A stretch of 64,000 nt of DNA from Amorphoplanes friuliensis DSM 7358 (GTDB lineage Bacteria > Actinomycetota > Actinomycetes > Mycobacteriales > Micromonosporaceae). The DNA lies in the NCBI RefSeq assembly GCF_000494755.1, contig NC_022657.1:321501-385500 (forward strand). The letters are read 5' to 3'. The position numbers and the translations under genes were made by a program. This document shows positions 39,088 through 48,141 of the stretch, piece after piece; the stretch's first letter is position 1; each line of letters begins with the position of its first letter. The notes under the pieces are model-generated. The model was not told the DNA's origin, ran no database searches, and was given only the letters and a program-made list of their open reading frames with translations.

Positions 39088-39851
39088 TCTCGATCGCGGC
39101 CGAGGCGGCCGGTCAGGTCTCCACCGGTGAGGCCTGGGGTTTCTGGATCCTGGGTTCACTCGCCGTCATCGGCGCCCTGGGCATGGTCGTTGCGCGCAAC
39201 GCGGTGCACTCCGCGCTCTGGCTGGTCGTCACCATGCTCTGCCTGGGCTTCATCTACGTGATCAACCAGGCCCCGTTCCTCGGGGCGGTGCAGATCATCG
39301 TCTACACCGGCGCGATCATGATGCTGTTCCTGTTCGTGCTGATGCTGGTCGGCCGGGACGCGTCCGACTCGCTGATCGAGACCCTGCGCGGGCAGCGGAT
39401 CGCGGCCATCCTGCTGGGTGTCGCCTTCGGTGTGCTCGTCGCGACGGGTCTGGCCCGTTCGCTGGGCGGCACCGAGGTGGTCGGACTGGCCGAGGCCAAC
39501 GCCGCCGGCAACGTCCAGGGCATCGCCCGGCTGCTGTTCACCAAGTACGTCTTCGCTTTTGAGGTCACCTCCGCGCTGCTGATCACCGCAGCGGTCGGTG
39601 CGATGGTGCTCGCGCACGTCGAGCAGGCGAAGGAAGACATCGCCGACCAGGTCACGCGCATGAAGGCGCGCTTCCGCCCGGGCTCGTACCCCGGACCGAA
39701 GGCCGGCCCGGGCGTCTACGCGAACACCATGTCGGTCGCTGTGCCGGCCCGGCTGCCCGACGGCAACGGCTCCGAGCGCAGCATCTCGCCGATCCTGCCC
39801 GTGCGCGAGCTGACCTCCAGCGAGGCCGCACCGAAGAGGACAGAGAAGTGA
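39084..39851 (+). CDS. nuoJ: NADH-quinone oxidoreductase subunit J
   Basis: A 255-residue membrane subunit with five helices, including the pi-bulge region [23 protein letters not shown] typical of NuoJ/ND6. Conserved [23 protein letters not shown] precedes it. The C-terminal about 75 residues are hydrophilic and variable. The stop overlaps the nuoK GTG. Confidence 0.95.
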   Translation: MISIAAEAAGQVSTGEAWGFWILGSLAVIGALGMVVARNAVHSALWLVVTMLCLGFIYVINQAPFLGAVQIIVYTGAIMMLFLFVLMLVGRDASDSLIETLRGQRIAAILLGVAFGVLVATGLARSLGGTEVVGLAEANAAGNVQGIARLLFTKYVFAFEVTSALLITAAVGAMVLAHVEQAKEDIADQVTRMKARFRPGSYPGPKAGPGVYANTMSVAVPARLPDGNGSERSISPILPVRELTSSEAAPKRTEK

Positions 39852-40147
39852 CTCCGGACTATTACCTCGTACTCGCGGCGATCCTGTTCACCATCGGCGC
39901 CGCCGGCGTCCTGGTCCGCCGCAACGCGATCGTGCTGTTCATGTGCATCGAGCTGATGCTGAACGCCGCGAACCTCGCGCTGGTGACCTTCAGCCGCATC
40001 AACGGCACGCTCGACGGCCAGATCATCTCGTTCTTCGTGATGGTCGTGGCCGCGGCGGAGGTCGTGGTGGGGCTCGCCATCATCATGTCGATCTTCCGGA
40101 CTCGGCGCTCGGCAAGCGTCGACGACGCCAACCTCCTCAAGTACTAA
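39848..40147 (+). CDS. nuoK: NADH-quinone oxidoreductase subunit K
   Basis: A 99-residue, three-helix membrane subunit. It shows [24 protein letters not shown], with the glutamate on helix 2 used in proton transfer, and a second glutamate in [19 protein letters not shown]. Length and pattern match NuoK/ND4L. GTG 39848 overlaps the nuoJ stop. nuoL starts 12 bp after it. Confidence 0.97.
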   Translation: MTPDYYLVLAAILFTIGAAGVLVRRNAIVLFMCIELMLNAANLALVTFSRINGTLDGQIISFFVMVVAAAEVVVGLAIIMSIFRTRRSASVDDANLLKY

Positions 40148-40159
40148 AGGGGCCTTCAC

Positions 40160-42085
40160 GTGGAACAGACAGTGGAGTATGCCCACGCGACGGGGCTGCT
40201 GAGCGGAATCTGGCTGTTGGTGGCCATTCCGCTCGCCAGCGCCACGGTCCTGCTTCTGCTCGGCAAGAAGGCCGACAAGTGGGGGCACTGGCTGGGCGTC
40301 CTGGCGGTCGCCTCGACCTTTGTCCTCGGCCTGTCGATGTTCTTCAGCCTGCGCGGCCTCGACCCCGAGGCCCGCTCGGCGGAACAGAGTTTGTGGGACT
40401 TCATCGCGGTCGGCGGACTGCACGTGGACTTCGGGTTGCTCTTCGACCCGCTCTCCGGCGTGTTCGTCCTGCTGATCACCGGTGTCGGCTCGCTGATCCA
40501 TCTGTACGCGGTCGGCTACATGGAGCACGACGAGGGCCGGCGGAAGTTCTTCGCCTACTTCAACCTCTTCGTCGCCGCGATGCTGCTGCTGGTCCTCGGC
40601 AACAACTACGTGATGCTCTACTTCGGCTGGGAGGGCGTCGGTCTGGCGTCGTACCTGCTGATCTCGTTCTGGTACACCCGGCCGTCGGCGGCCACCGCCG
40701 GCAAGAAGGCGTTCCTGATGAACCGGGTCGGCGACGCCGGCCTGGCCATCGGCATCTTCCTGATGTTCGCCACGCTGGGCACCACCCAGTACGACGAGGT
40801 GTTCAACGGCGTCACCGCGCTCTCCGGCGGCACCGTCCTGATCCTCGGCATTCTGCTGCTGCTCGGCGCCGCCGGTAAGTCCGGTCAGTTCCCGCTGCAG
40901 GCGTGGCTCCCGGACGCGATGGAGGGCCCGACCCCGGTCTCGGCCCTCATCCACGCCGCGACGATGGTCACCGCCGGCGTCTACCTGATCGCCCGCTCCA
41001 ACGCGATCTTCTCGGCGAACGCCACGCTCCAGACGATCGTGGTCAGCGTCGGTGCGCTCACCCTGCTGCTCGGCTGCATCATCGGCTCGGCCAAGGACGA
41101 CATCAAGCGCGTCCTCGCCTGGTCGACGGTCAGCCAGATCGGTTACATGTTCCTCGGCGTCGGGCTCGGCGGTGGCGCGTACGCGCTGGCCATCATCCAC
41201 CTGCTCGCGCACGGCTTCTTCAAGGCGAACATGTTCCTCGGCGCCGGCTCGGTCATGCACGGCATGCACGACCAGGTCGACATCCGGCGTTTCGGCGGGC
41301 TGCGCAAGTACATGCCGTACACGTGGATCACGTTCATGATGGGCTGGCTCGCCATCATCGGCATTCCACCGCTGTCCGGGTACTTCTCCAAGGAGCCGAT
41401 CATCGCGGCGGCCTTCGAGCGCGGCGACTGGACCTCCTGGCTGTTCGGTATGGCTGCCCTGCTGGGTGCCGGCCTCACCGCCTTCTACATGACGCGGCTG
41501 TTCCTGCTCACCTTCCACGGTCGCAAGCGCTGGACCGAGGACATCCACGAGCCGCACGAGTCGCCGTTCATCATGACGATCCCGCTGATGCTGCTGGCTC
41601 TCGGCTCGATCGGCGCCGGTTTCCTGATGGCCAGCGTCGTGCCGGACTGGCTCGAGGCGACCTTCGGCGGCGAGCACGTCGAGCACGAGGCGGTGATCCC
41701 GCACAGCCTGATCACGGTGCTGTCGCTGGTCATCACCGTGCTGGGTGCGGGACTGGCCTGGGCGCTCTTCCGCAACGGCACCGCCGAGCAGGAGCAGCCC
41801 GCGGGCGTTCTGGTCACGGCGGCCCGTCGCAACCTCTACACCGACGCCTTCAACGAGGCCGTCTTCGAACGGCCGGGCATCTACCTGACCCGCGCGCTGG
41901 TCTACCTCGACAGCAAGGGCATCGACGGCGCGGTGAACGGCCTCGCGGCCACCGTCGGCGGTAGCTCGGGCCGCCTGCGCAGGCTGCAGACGGGCTTCGT
42001 CCGCTCGTACGCGTTGTCCATGCTCACCGGCGTAGTCCTGGTCGTCGGTGCCTTCCTCGCGATCCAGTTGGGATGGTTGGCGTGA
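40160..42085 (+). CDS. nuoL: NADH-quinone oxidoreductase subunit L (antiporter-like)
   Basis: A 641-residue Mrp-antiporter-like proton-pumping subunit with about 16 helices and the long lateral helix at the C-terminus. Conserved pieces are NNYVMLYFGWEGVGLASYLLI (key Glu), GKSGQFPLQAWLPDAMEGPTPVSALIHAATMVTAGVYL, KRVLAWSTVSQIGYM and HGFFKANMFLGAGSVMH. GTG 40160 follows AAAGGGGCC. The stop overlaps the nuoM start. Confidence 0.96.
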   Translation: MEQTVEYAHATGLLSGIWLLVAIPLASATVLLLLGKKADKWGHWLGVLAVASTFVLGLSMFFSLRGLDPEARSAEQSLWDFIAVGGLHVDFGLLFDPLSGVFVLLITGVGSLIHLYAVGYMEHDEGRRKFFAYFNLFVAAMLLLVLGNNYVMLYFGWEGVGLASYLLISFWYTRPSAATAGKKAFLMNRVGDAGLAIGIFLMFATLGTTQYDEVFNGVTALSGGTVLILGILLLLGAAGKSGQFPLQAWLPDAMEGPTPVSALIHAATMVTAGVYLIARSNAIFSANATLQTIVVSVGALTLLLGCIIGSAKDDIKRVLAWSTVSQIGYMFLGVGLGGGAYALAIIHLLAHGFFKANMFLGAGSVMHGMHDQVDIRRFGGLRKYMPYTWITFMMGWLAIIGIPPLSGYFSKEPIIAAAFERGDWTSWLFGMAALLGAGLTAFYMTRLFLLTFHGRKRWTEDIHEPHESPFIMTIPLMLLALGSIGAGFLMASVVPDWLEATFGGEHVEHEAVIPHSLITVLSLVITVLGAGLAWALFRNGTAEQEQPAGVLVTAARRNLYTDAFNEAVFERPGIYLTRALVYLDSKGIDGAVNGLAATVGGSSGRLRRLQTGFVRSYALSMLTGVVLVVGAFLAIQLGWLA

Positions 42086-43620
42086 CCGACTTTCCGTTCC
42101 TGTCCATCCTGACGCTGTTCCCCCTGGTGGGCGCGGCAGTGGTGGCCTTCATCCCCAAGACCAGGGCGCAGCTGGCCAAGACGGTGGCACTGGTCTGGTC
42201 GCTGCTCGTCCTCGCGCTGAGCGTCGTCATGTGGATCGTCTTCGAGGCCGGCGGCGACCGCTTCCAGTTCCGCGAGTCGTACCAGTGGATCCCGACCTGG
42301 GACGCCCGGTTCACCTTCGCCGCGGACGGCATCGCCCTGGTGATGCTCATGCTGATCGCGGTCCTGGTGCCCGCGGTGATCCTGGCCTCCTGGCACGACG
42401 TCGACGAGAGCAAGCGCTCGGTGCCGACGTATTTCGCCCTGCTGCTCGCCCTCGAGTGCACGATGATCGGCGTCTTCGCGGCCGCCGACGTGTTCCTGTT
42501 CTACGTGTTCTTCGAGGTCATGCTCGTGCCGATGTACTTCATCATCGGCTCGTACGGCGGCGCCCGTCGCCAGTACGCCGCGGTGAAGTTCTTCCTGTAC
42601 TCGCTCGTCGGCGGTCTCTTCATGCTGGCGGCGGTCATCGGCCTGTGGGTCGTCGGCGGTCACACCTTCGACTGGCAGAAGCTCAGCGACGTCTCGGCGG
42701 CGTTCGACACCAACACCGCCCGCTGGCTGTTCCTCGGCTTCTTCATCGCGTTCGCGGTCAAGGCGCCGTTCTTCCCGTTCCACACCTGGCTGCCCGACGC
42801 CGGTGTCGCCGCTCCGGCTCCGGCCGCCGCCCTGCTGGTCGGTGTGCTGGACAAGGTCGGCACGTTCGGCATCCTGCGCTACTGCCTCCCGCTGTTCCCG
42901 GAGGCGTCGCGCTGGTTCGCCCCGGCGGCACTGATCCTGGGCGTGATCGGCATCATCTATGCGGCACTCCTGGCGGTCGGTCAGCACGACCTGAAGCGTC
43001 TGGTGTCGTACACGTCGATCGCCCACTTCGGCTTCATCGGCATCGGCATCTTCGCCTTCACCACGCAGGCGGGTACCGGCTCGGTGCTCTACATGGTCAA
43101 CCACGGTCTGGCGACCGGCCTGCTGTTCCTGGTCGTCGGCATGTTCGTGGCCCGCCGCGGCTCGGCCCTGATCAGCGACTTCGGCGGCGCCGGCAAGCTC
43201 GTGCCGGTCCTGGCGGGCGTGCTGTTCTTCGCCGGTCTGGCCTCGCTGGCCCTGCCCGGCACCGCGCCGTTCGTCAGCGAGTTCCTGGTGCTGATCGGCA
43301 CGTTCACGGTGCACAAGGTCTACGCCGTCATCGCCACGGTCGGCATCATCCTGGCTGCGGCCTACGTGCTCTGGATGGTGCAGCGCACCACGCAGGGCAC
43401 GCTCAACCCGGCCCTGACCGAGGTGCCGGCCATGCACAAGGACATCACGCTGCGCGAGAAGATCGTCGTCGCGCCGCTGGTGCTCCTGCTCCTGATCCTC
43501 GGCTTCTACCCGAAGCCTGTCACCGATGTGATCAACCCGGCAGTCGAGGCAACCATGCAGGACATCGGCACGACCGATCCCGCACCGACGGCGGTCGCGA
43601 ACGGAAGGGTGGCGCCGTAG
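42082..43620 (+). CDS. nuoM: NADH-quinone oxidoreductase subunit M (antiporter-like)
   Basis: A 512-residue antiporter-like subunit. The helix-5 glutamate lies in LFYVFFEVMLVPMYFIIG, and the lysine/proline segments in FAVKAPFFPFHTWLPDAGVAAPAPAAALL and KRLVSYTSIAHFGFIGIG. GTG 42082 overlaps the nuoL stop by 4 bp, as elsewhere in this operon; ATG 42073 in frame would add three residues. nuoN begins 2 bp after its stop. Confidence 0.95.
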   Translation: MTDFPFLSILTLFPLVGAAVVAFIPKTRAQLAKTVALVWSLLVLALSVVMWIVFEAGGDRFQFRESYQWIPTWDARFTFAADGIALVMLMLIAVLVPAVILASWHDVDESKRSVPTYFALLLALECTMIGVFAAADVFLFYVFFEVMLVPMYFIIGSYGGARRQYAAVKFFLYSLVGGLFMLAAVIGLWVVGGHTFDWQKLSDVSAAFDTNTARWLFLGFFIAFAVKAPFFPFHTWLPDAGVAAPAPAAALLVGVLDKVGTFGILRYCLPLFPEASRWFAPAALILGVIGIIYAALLAVGQHDLKRLVSYTSIAHFGFIGIGIFAFTTQAGTGSVLYMVNHGLATGLLFLVVGMFVARRGSALISDFGGAGKLVPVLAGVLFFAGLASLALPGTAPFVSEFLVLIGTFTVHKVYAVIATVGIILAAAYVLWMVQRTTQGTLNPALTEVPAMHKDITLREKIVVAPLVLLLLILGFYPKPVTDVINPAVEATMQDIGTTDPAPTAVANGRVAP

Positions 43621-43622
43621 CC

Positions 43623-45155
43623 ATGGGAGACCTCAAACTGCCCGACATCAGCTATGGCGCCCTGGCGCCGATGCTGATCCTCTTCGGAGCGGCGTGCCTC
43701 GGCATCCTCTTCGAGGCCATCATCCCGAAGCAGCGCCGCCACGGCATCCAGCTCGGCCTGGCCCTCCTCGCCCTGGTCGCCGCCCTGGTCGCGGTCATCC
43801 TGGGCCGCAACAACCGGGTCGTCACCATCGGCGGCGCCGTCGCCGTCGACGGCCCGACCGTCTTCCTGTGGGGCTCGATCCTGCTCCTCGGCATGGTCTC
43901 GCTCCTGCTGATCGGCGAACGCTCGGTCGAGCAGGGCGGCGCCTTCGTCTCCCAGGCGGCCATCACCGTCGGCTCGCAGAAGGACCTCAAGCAGGCGGGC
44001 GGCCAGCCCGGCGCCACCGAGGTCTACCCGCTGACCGTCTTCGCCCTCGGCGGCATGCTCCTGTTTGTTGCAGCGAACGACCTCCTGACCATGTTCGTGG
44101 CCCTCGAGGTCTTCTCCCTGCCGCTGTACCTCCTGTGCGCACTGGCCCGCCGCCGTCGCCTCCTGAGCCAGGAAGCCGCCCTCAAGTACTTCCTCCTCGG
44201 CTCGTACGCCTCAGCGTTCTTCCTGTTCGGCGTGGCCCTCATCTACGGCTTCGCCGGCGCGGTCGACCTCGCCGCCATCCACACGGCCGTAGCCGACCCC
44301 AACCGCAGCGAAGTCCTCCTCTTCGGCGGCCTGGCCCTCGTCTCGATCGGCCTGCTCTTCAAGAGCGCGGCGGCCCCCTTCCACGTCTGGACCCCGGACG
44401 TCTACCAGGGCGCCCCCACCCCGATCACGGCCCTCATGGCGGCCTGCACCAAGGTCGCCGCCTTCGGCGCCCTCCTCCGCATCCTCTACGTGGCCTTCGA
44501 CGGCGTCCGCTGGGACTACCAGCCGGTCCTCGGCGTCATCGCCGTCCTGACCATGCTGACCGGCGCCATCCTGGCGGTCACCCAGACCGACATGAAGCGC
44601 CTCCTGGCCTACTCCTCCATCGCCAACGCCGGTTACCTCCTGGTAGGCGTCCTGGCGCTGAACAAGGAGGGCCTGTCCAGCACGATGTTCTACCTGGTCG
44701 CCTACGGCTTCTCCGTCCTGGCCGCCTTCGGCATCGTCTCCCTGGTCCGCGACGCCGACGGCGAAGCAACCCACCTCTCCAGGTGGGCCGGCCTGGGCCG
44801 CAAAAGCCCCCTCTTCGCCGGCGTCTTCTCCTTCATCATGCTGGCCTTCGCCGGCATCCCGCTGACCAGCGGTTTCACGAGCAAGTTCGCGGTCTTCGGC
44901 GCAGCCATCGACGGCGGGCAAACCTGGCTCGTCATCTTCGGCGTCATCACGAGCATGATCCTGGCGTTCCCGTACCTCCGGGTGATCGTCATGATGTGGC
45001 TCTCCGAGCCGGGCGAAAGCACCCCGTCGGTCTCCATCCCCGGCTTCCTCACCTCGGCCGCCCTGGTGATCGGCGTCATCGCAACGCTCGCCCTGGGCGT
45101 CGTCCCGGCCCCGCTCCTGGACCTCACCAACGACGCAGCCCAATTCGTCCGATAA
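43623..45155 (+). CDS. nuoN: NADH-quinone oxidoreductase subunit N (antiporter-like)
   Basis: A 510-residue antiporter-like membrane subunit, last gene of nuo. Conserved segments are LLTMFVALEVFSLPLYLLCAL, LLFKSAAAPFHVWTPDVYQGAPTPITALMA, KRLLAYSSIANAGYLL and IPLTSGFTSKFAVF. The coding strand becomes markedly C-rich in codon third positions towards the 3' end, unlike the G/T-ending codons of the polyprenyl synthase gene downstream. A strong terminator follows 19 bp after the stop. Confidence 0.96.
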   Translation: MGDLKLPDISYGALAPMLILFGAACLGILFEAIIPKQRRHGIQLGLALLALVAALVAVILGRNNRVVTIGGAVAVDGPTVFLWGSILLLGMVSLLLIGERSVEQGGAFVSQAAITVGSQKDLKQAGGQPGATEVYPLTVFALGGMLLFVAANDLLTMFVALEVFSLPLYLLCALARRRRLLSQEAALKYFLLGSYASAFFLFGVALIYGFAGAVDLAAIHTAVADPNRSEVLLFGGLALVSIGLLFKSAAAPFHVWTPDVYQGAPTPITALMAACTKVAAFGALLRILYVAFDGVRWDYQPVLGVIAVLTMLTGAILAVTQTDMKRLLAYSSIANAGYLLVGVLALNKEGLSSTMFYLVAYGFSVLAAFGIVSLVRDADGEATHLSRWAGLGRKSPLFAGVFSFIMLAFAGIPLTSGFTSKFAVFGAAIDGGQTWLVIFGVITSMILAFPYLRVIVMMWLSEPGESTPSVSIPGFLTSAALVIGVIATLALGVVPAPLLDLTNDAAQFVR

Positions 45156-45173
45156 CTCGCGGCGACTTGCACG

Positions 45174-45206
45174 AAGGCCCCGACCGGGTTCCGGTCGGGG
45201 CCTTTT
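45174..45206 (+). terminator. Rho-independent terminator of the nuo operon
   Basis: A 14-bp perfect GC-rich stem (45174-45187 with 45191-45204) with a 3-nt loop, reading AAGGCCCCGACCGG...CCGGTCGGGGCCTT, runs into TTTT (45203-45206). It is placed 19 bp after the nuoN stop and marks the end of the 16-kb nuo transcription unit. Confidence 0.93.
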
Positions 45207-45249
45207 GCCGTTTACTCCCGGCCGGTGCAAATCAAACTCCAGGCCAGGA

Positions 45250-45360
45250 CATGTCGTCCCGTCGAAAGCGAGGCACGTCGTTGCCCGTCGGAGGCGAGGC
45301 GTGTCGTGGCTGTTGAGAGGCTCGCGGTGCCCGTCAAGGGCGTGCCCGTCAAAGGCAGGG
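45250..45360. repeat. Degenerate ~25-bp repeats
   Basis: Units of 24-26 bp begin at 45250, 45274 and 45300 with C(A/G)(T/C)GTCGT and end GCGAGG or similar; CGTGCCCGTCAA-type fragments recur to 45360. No gene or clear function. The flanking stretch 45361-45489 shows nothing recognisable. Confidence 0.6.
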
Positions 45361-45489
45361 CATGTTCGTGCCTGGTTGCATGGCACTGACCGTCGCTCAC
45401 GCCGAGACCGGGCCCGGCCACCCAATCGCCCAGCGGCTCATAACCGGGCACCCGCACCCTGCCAGCTCCGTGCTCCCCAAGAGCCGCAC

Positions 45490-46690
45490 CCTGACCCAAC
45501 TTCATCGAAGTCGGCCCTTCCCGGGCTCCTTGTGGGCCCGACTTCATTGAGGTTGGTGCTACGCGGGCTCCTTGTGGGCCCGACTTCATTGAGGTTGGTC
45601 CTTCCGGGCTCCTTGAGGGCCCGACTTCATCGAAGTTGGTCCTACGCGGGCTCCCTGAGGGCCCGACTTCATCAAAGTTGGTCCTACGCGGGCTCCCTGA
45701 GGGCCCGACTTCATTGAGGTTGGCCCAACCCGAGCTTCTTGAGGGCCCGGTTTCATCGAAGCTGGCCCTACCGAGCCCCTTGAGGACCCAACTTCATGGA
45801 AGTTGGCTCGGCCAAAGTCCCTCGAAGGCCCAAGCTCCTTGAAGTGGGTCCTGTCTGGGCCATTGAGAGCCCCGACTTCCTTGACGTTGTGTTGACCTTT
45901 GCCGTCGCTAGGCTGCGGCCGCCTCGATCCGTGCGCGAACTGACGATCCCGGCCCTACACATGCCTCGGTTCCACCCGCGCAGCGCTCGACTTCACCGCG
46001 CAGGCCCCGGCTCGACCTGCGCAGCGCTCGACTTCCCGCGCAGGCCTCGAGCACATCTGCGTACCGGGCAGTGTTGGCACCGGGCCGGCCTGAGCTACAC
46101 CCGGAGCCTCGACATCGCTGAAGTCGGTCCTACCTGAGTTCGTTGAAGGCCCGACTTCATTGAAGTCGGGCCTATTTCGGCCTTTCAGGGCCCGACTTCA
46201 TTGATGTTGTGTTGACCTTGCCGTCGCTCGGCTGCCGTCGCCTCGGCTCTATGCCGACGGGCCCGGACCCGCCGACGAGAACGCCCAGCGTCGACGCCTC
46301 CGCCGACACTCGTCCGCGAAGCGACGGTCTCGGTCTCCAAGTAGGCCTCGACCTCACCTGCGTAGCGCCAGTGTCGGCACCGGGCCGGCCTGAGCTGCAC
46401 GCTGAGCCTCGACATCGCTGAGTCGGTCCTACCTGAGCCCGTTGAAGGACCGATTTCACTGAGGTCGGTCCTACCCGGGCTGGTTAAAGGCCCGGGTTCC
46501 GTTGAAGTCCGTCCTACCCGAGCTGGTTGAAGGCCCGGTTTCCTTGAAGTCGGTCCTACCCGCCCTCCTTGAAGGCCCGACTTCAAGGAAGTCGCCCCTG
46601 CCTAAGCCTTTGAAGGCCCAACTTCGTTGAAGTTGGGCCTGGTCTGAAGCTTTGAGGGGCCGATTTCATTGATGTTGTGTTGACCTTGGC
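45490..46690. repeat. Array of ~20 palindromic 42-bp repeats in three blocks
   Basis: The core CTTCAT or a variant recurs every 41-43 bp. Block 1 has about ten units (cores 45500, 45542, 45584, 45625, 45667, 45709, 45751, 45792, 45834, 45876), block 2 three (46113, 46155, 46196) and block 3 seven (46413, 46454, 46496, 46539, 46581, 46622, 46664). Each holds a degenerate palindrome; the unit at 46147-46173 is perfect, with arms AGGCCCGACTTCA/TGAAGTCGGGCCT. Every block ends in a shared tail GTTGTGTTGACCTT. Two spacers between blocks share their ends, including GGCACCGGGCCGGCCTGAGC, 300 bp apart. No gene is supported here. Confidence 0.93.
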
Positions 46691-46696
46691 GCGGTG

Positions 46697-47076
46697 TGAC
46701 CGCGTCCGGTCGATCCGCGCGCGAAGTGAGGTTCTGGCTCCGTGGGTCTCAGCTCCACCCTTGAAGCGGCTGTCCGGGCCCTGGCTGGTTCCGTGCAGAC
46801 AGGGGTGGGGACTGGCTGAGGCTTTGAGGGCGCACGGCCGCGGGTCCGGTTTGGGGTGGGAACTGGGCTCTGTGATGTATTGCGGTGTGCCAAGTTTTGG
46901 CGTCGCGGGCGACCGGGGTTACCCGGGCGGCGGCCTTCTGATCAGGGGGAGTGGGCAGGTGCCGGGGGCGGGTGACGGAGGGTGCAAAGGCGAACGCGTA
47001 CGGGAGAATCGTTTTTGATCTTGTTCGGGTGACCCCTGGGCCCGGTGTTGTCGGGGGCGTATGGCATCGTGAAAGT
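46697..47076. other. G-rich non-coding leader before polyprenyl synthase
   Basis: About 380 bp between the repeat array and the polyprenyl synthase gene. The plus strand is strikingly G- and T-rich, for example around 46800-46990. No conserved coding sequence and no confident promoter is seen. Sequence resembling the block tails continues at 46711-46735 (CGATCCGCGCGCGAAGTGAGG), matching 45926-45946 in block 1's spacer. Confidence 0.5.
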
Positions 47077-48093
47077 GTGGTTAGCATCGGTGACAGCGCG
47101 CTGACGTCGCTTGGACTTGACATCGATCCTGGGGTCGACGTGTCGGTGTCGGCGACGTTGGTTGCTGTGGAGGATGAGCTGCGCAGCAATGTTGCCAGTG
47201 CTGATCCGCTGGTGGCCGAGGCGGCGCGGCATCTGATGGATGCTGGGGGGAAGCGGTTTCGGCCGTTGATTCTGGCCCTGGGTGCGCAGATGGGTGATCC
47301 GACGCGGGCTGAGATTGTGCCTGCGGCGCTGGTTGTCGAGTTGACGCATCTGGCCACGCTTTACCACGACGATGTCATGGATGAGGCGGCTGTGCGGCGC
47401 GGGGCGCCGAGTGCCAATGCGCGGTGGGGTAATTCGGTCGCGATTCTGGTCGGTGATTATCTTTTTGCGCGGGCTGCGGACATTGCGGCTTCGCTCGGGA
47501 CCGAGGCTGTTCATCTGCAGGCGCGGACGTTCGCGCGGCTGGTGCACGGGCAGATCGCGGAGACGGTCGGGCCGCGGGGTTCTGATCCGATTGCGCACTA
47601 CCTGCATGTGATCACTGAGAAGACGGCTTCGCTCATCGCCACGTCGGCGCGGTTCGGGGGGCTTTTTTCGGGGGTGACGCCGGAGCAGGTCGAGGCGCTC
47701 ACCGGTTATGGCGAGACGATCGGCATTGCTTTCCAGTTGTCCGACGATCTGCTGGACATTGCTTCCGAGTCGGTGCAGTCGGGGAAGACGCCGGGCACCG
47801 ATCTTCGTGAGGGTGTGCCGACACTTCCGGTGCTTTATGCGCTGGCCGGTGATGACACCGATGCTTCCGCGGTGCGGCTGCGGGAGCTCCTGGCGTCCGG
47901 GCCGCTCGTTGATGACGCTCTGCATGCTGAGGCTTTGGGCCTGCTGCGGGAGTCCGCGGCGATGAAGCGTGCGCGGGAAACCGTTCGCACCTACGCCGAG
48001 GAGGCTCGGGCTCAGCTCGCGCCGCTGCCGGCCGGTTCGCCCCGCAAGGCGATGGAGTCGCTGTGTGACTTCATCGCCGACCGCACCAGCTGA
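47077..48093 (+). CDS. Long-chain polyprenyl diphosphate synthase
   Basis: A 338-residue trans-isoprenyl diphosphate synthase of the heptaprenyl/octaprenyl type, making the menaquinone side chain from IPP. The first aspartate-rich motif is D98-D99-V-M-D102 (LYHDDVMDEAAVRRG), the second D223-D224-L-L-D227 (QLSDDLLD); GGKRFRPLI is the IPP-binding region. A small Ala five residues before the first motif fits long-chain products. GTG 47077 is chosen since conservation begins there; its ribosome site is weak. Codons end in G/T much more than in nuo. Confidence 0.9.
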   Translation: MVSIGDSALTSLGLDIDPGVDVSVSATLVAVEDELRSNVASADPLVAEAARHLMDAGGKRFRPLILALGAQMGDPTRAEIVPAALVVELTHLATLYHDDVMDEAAVRRGAPSANARWGNSVAILVGDYLFARAADIAASLGTEAVHLQARTFARLVHGQIAETVGPRGSDPIAHYLHVITEKTASLIATSARFGGLFSGVTPEQVEALTGYGETIGIAFQLSDDLLDIASESVQSGKTPGTDLREGVPTLPVLYALAGDDTDASAVRLRELLASGPLVDDALHAEALGLLRESAAMKRARETVRTYAEEARAQLAPLPAGSPRKAMESLCDFIADRTS

Positions 48094-48106
48094 CGGCGCC
48101 ACCTAG

Positions 48107-48136
48107 GCCGGCCAAGCACGAGCCGGCCAAGCACGA
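48107..48136. repeat. Two 15-bp direct repeats at a convergent junction
   Basis: GCCGGCCAAGCACGA occurs twice in tandem (48107-48121 and 48122-48136) in the 48-bp gap between the convergent polyprenyl synthase and MFS genes. No terminator hairpin with a T-tract is evident. Confidence 0.9.
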
Positions 48137-48141
48137 GCAGG

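Noticed and set aside
42048..43622. Upstream extension of the nuoN frame through nuoM
   Set aside because: The encoded peptide is Arg/Gly/Pro-rich noise; NuoN homology begins only at ATG 43623.
45205..45842. Open frames with 14-residue repeats (GPTSLRLVLRGL-like) across the palindrome array
   Set aside because: The 42-bp period keeps frames open by itself; 41- and 43-bp units shift the frame, there are no ribosome sites, and both strands give equally odd peptides.
45490..46690. CRISPR array
   Set aside because: Sequence between palindromes is itself repeated, units vary gradually, and no cas gene is nearby.
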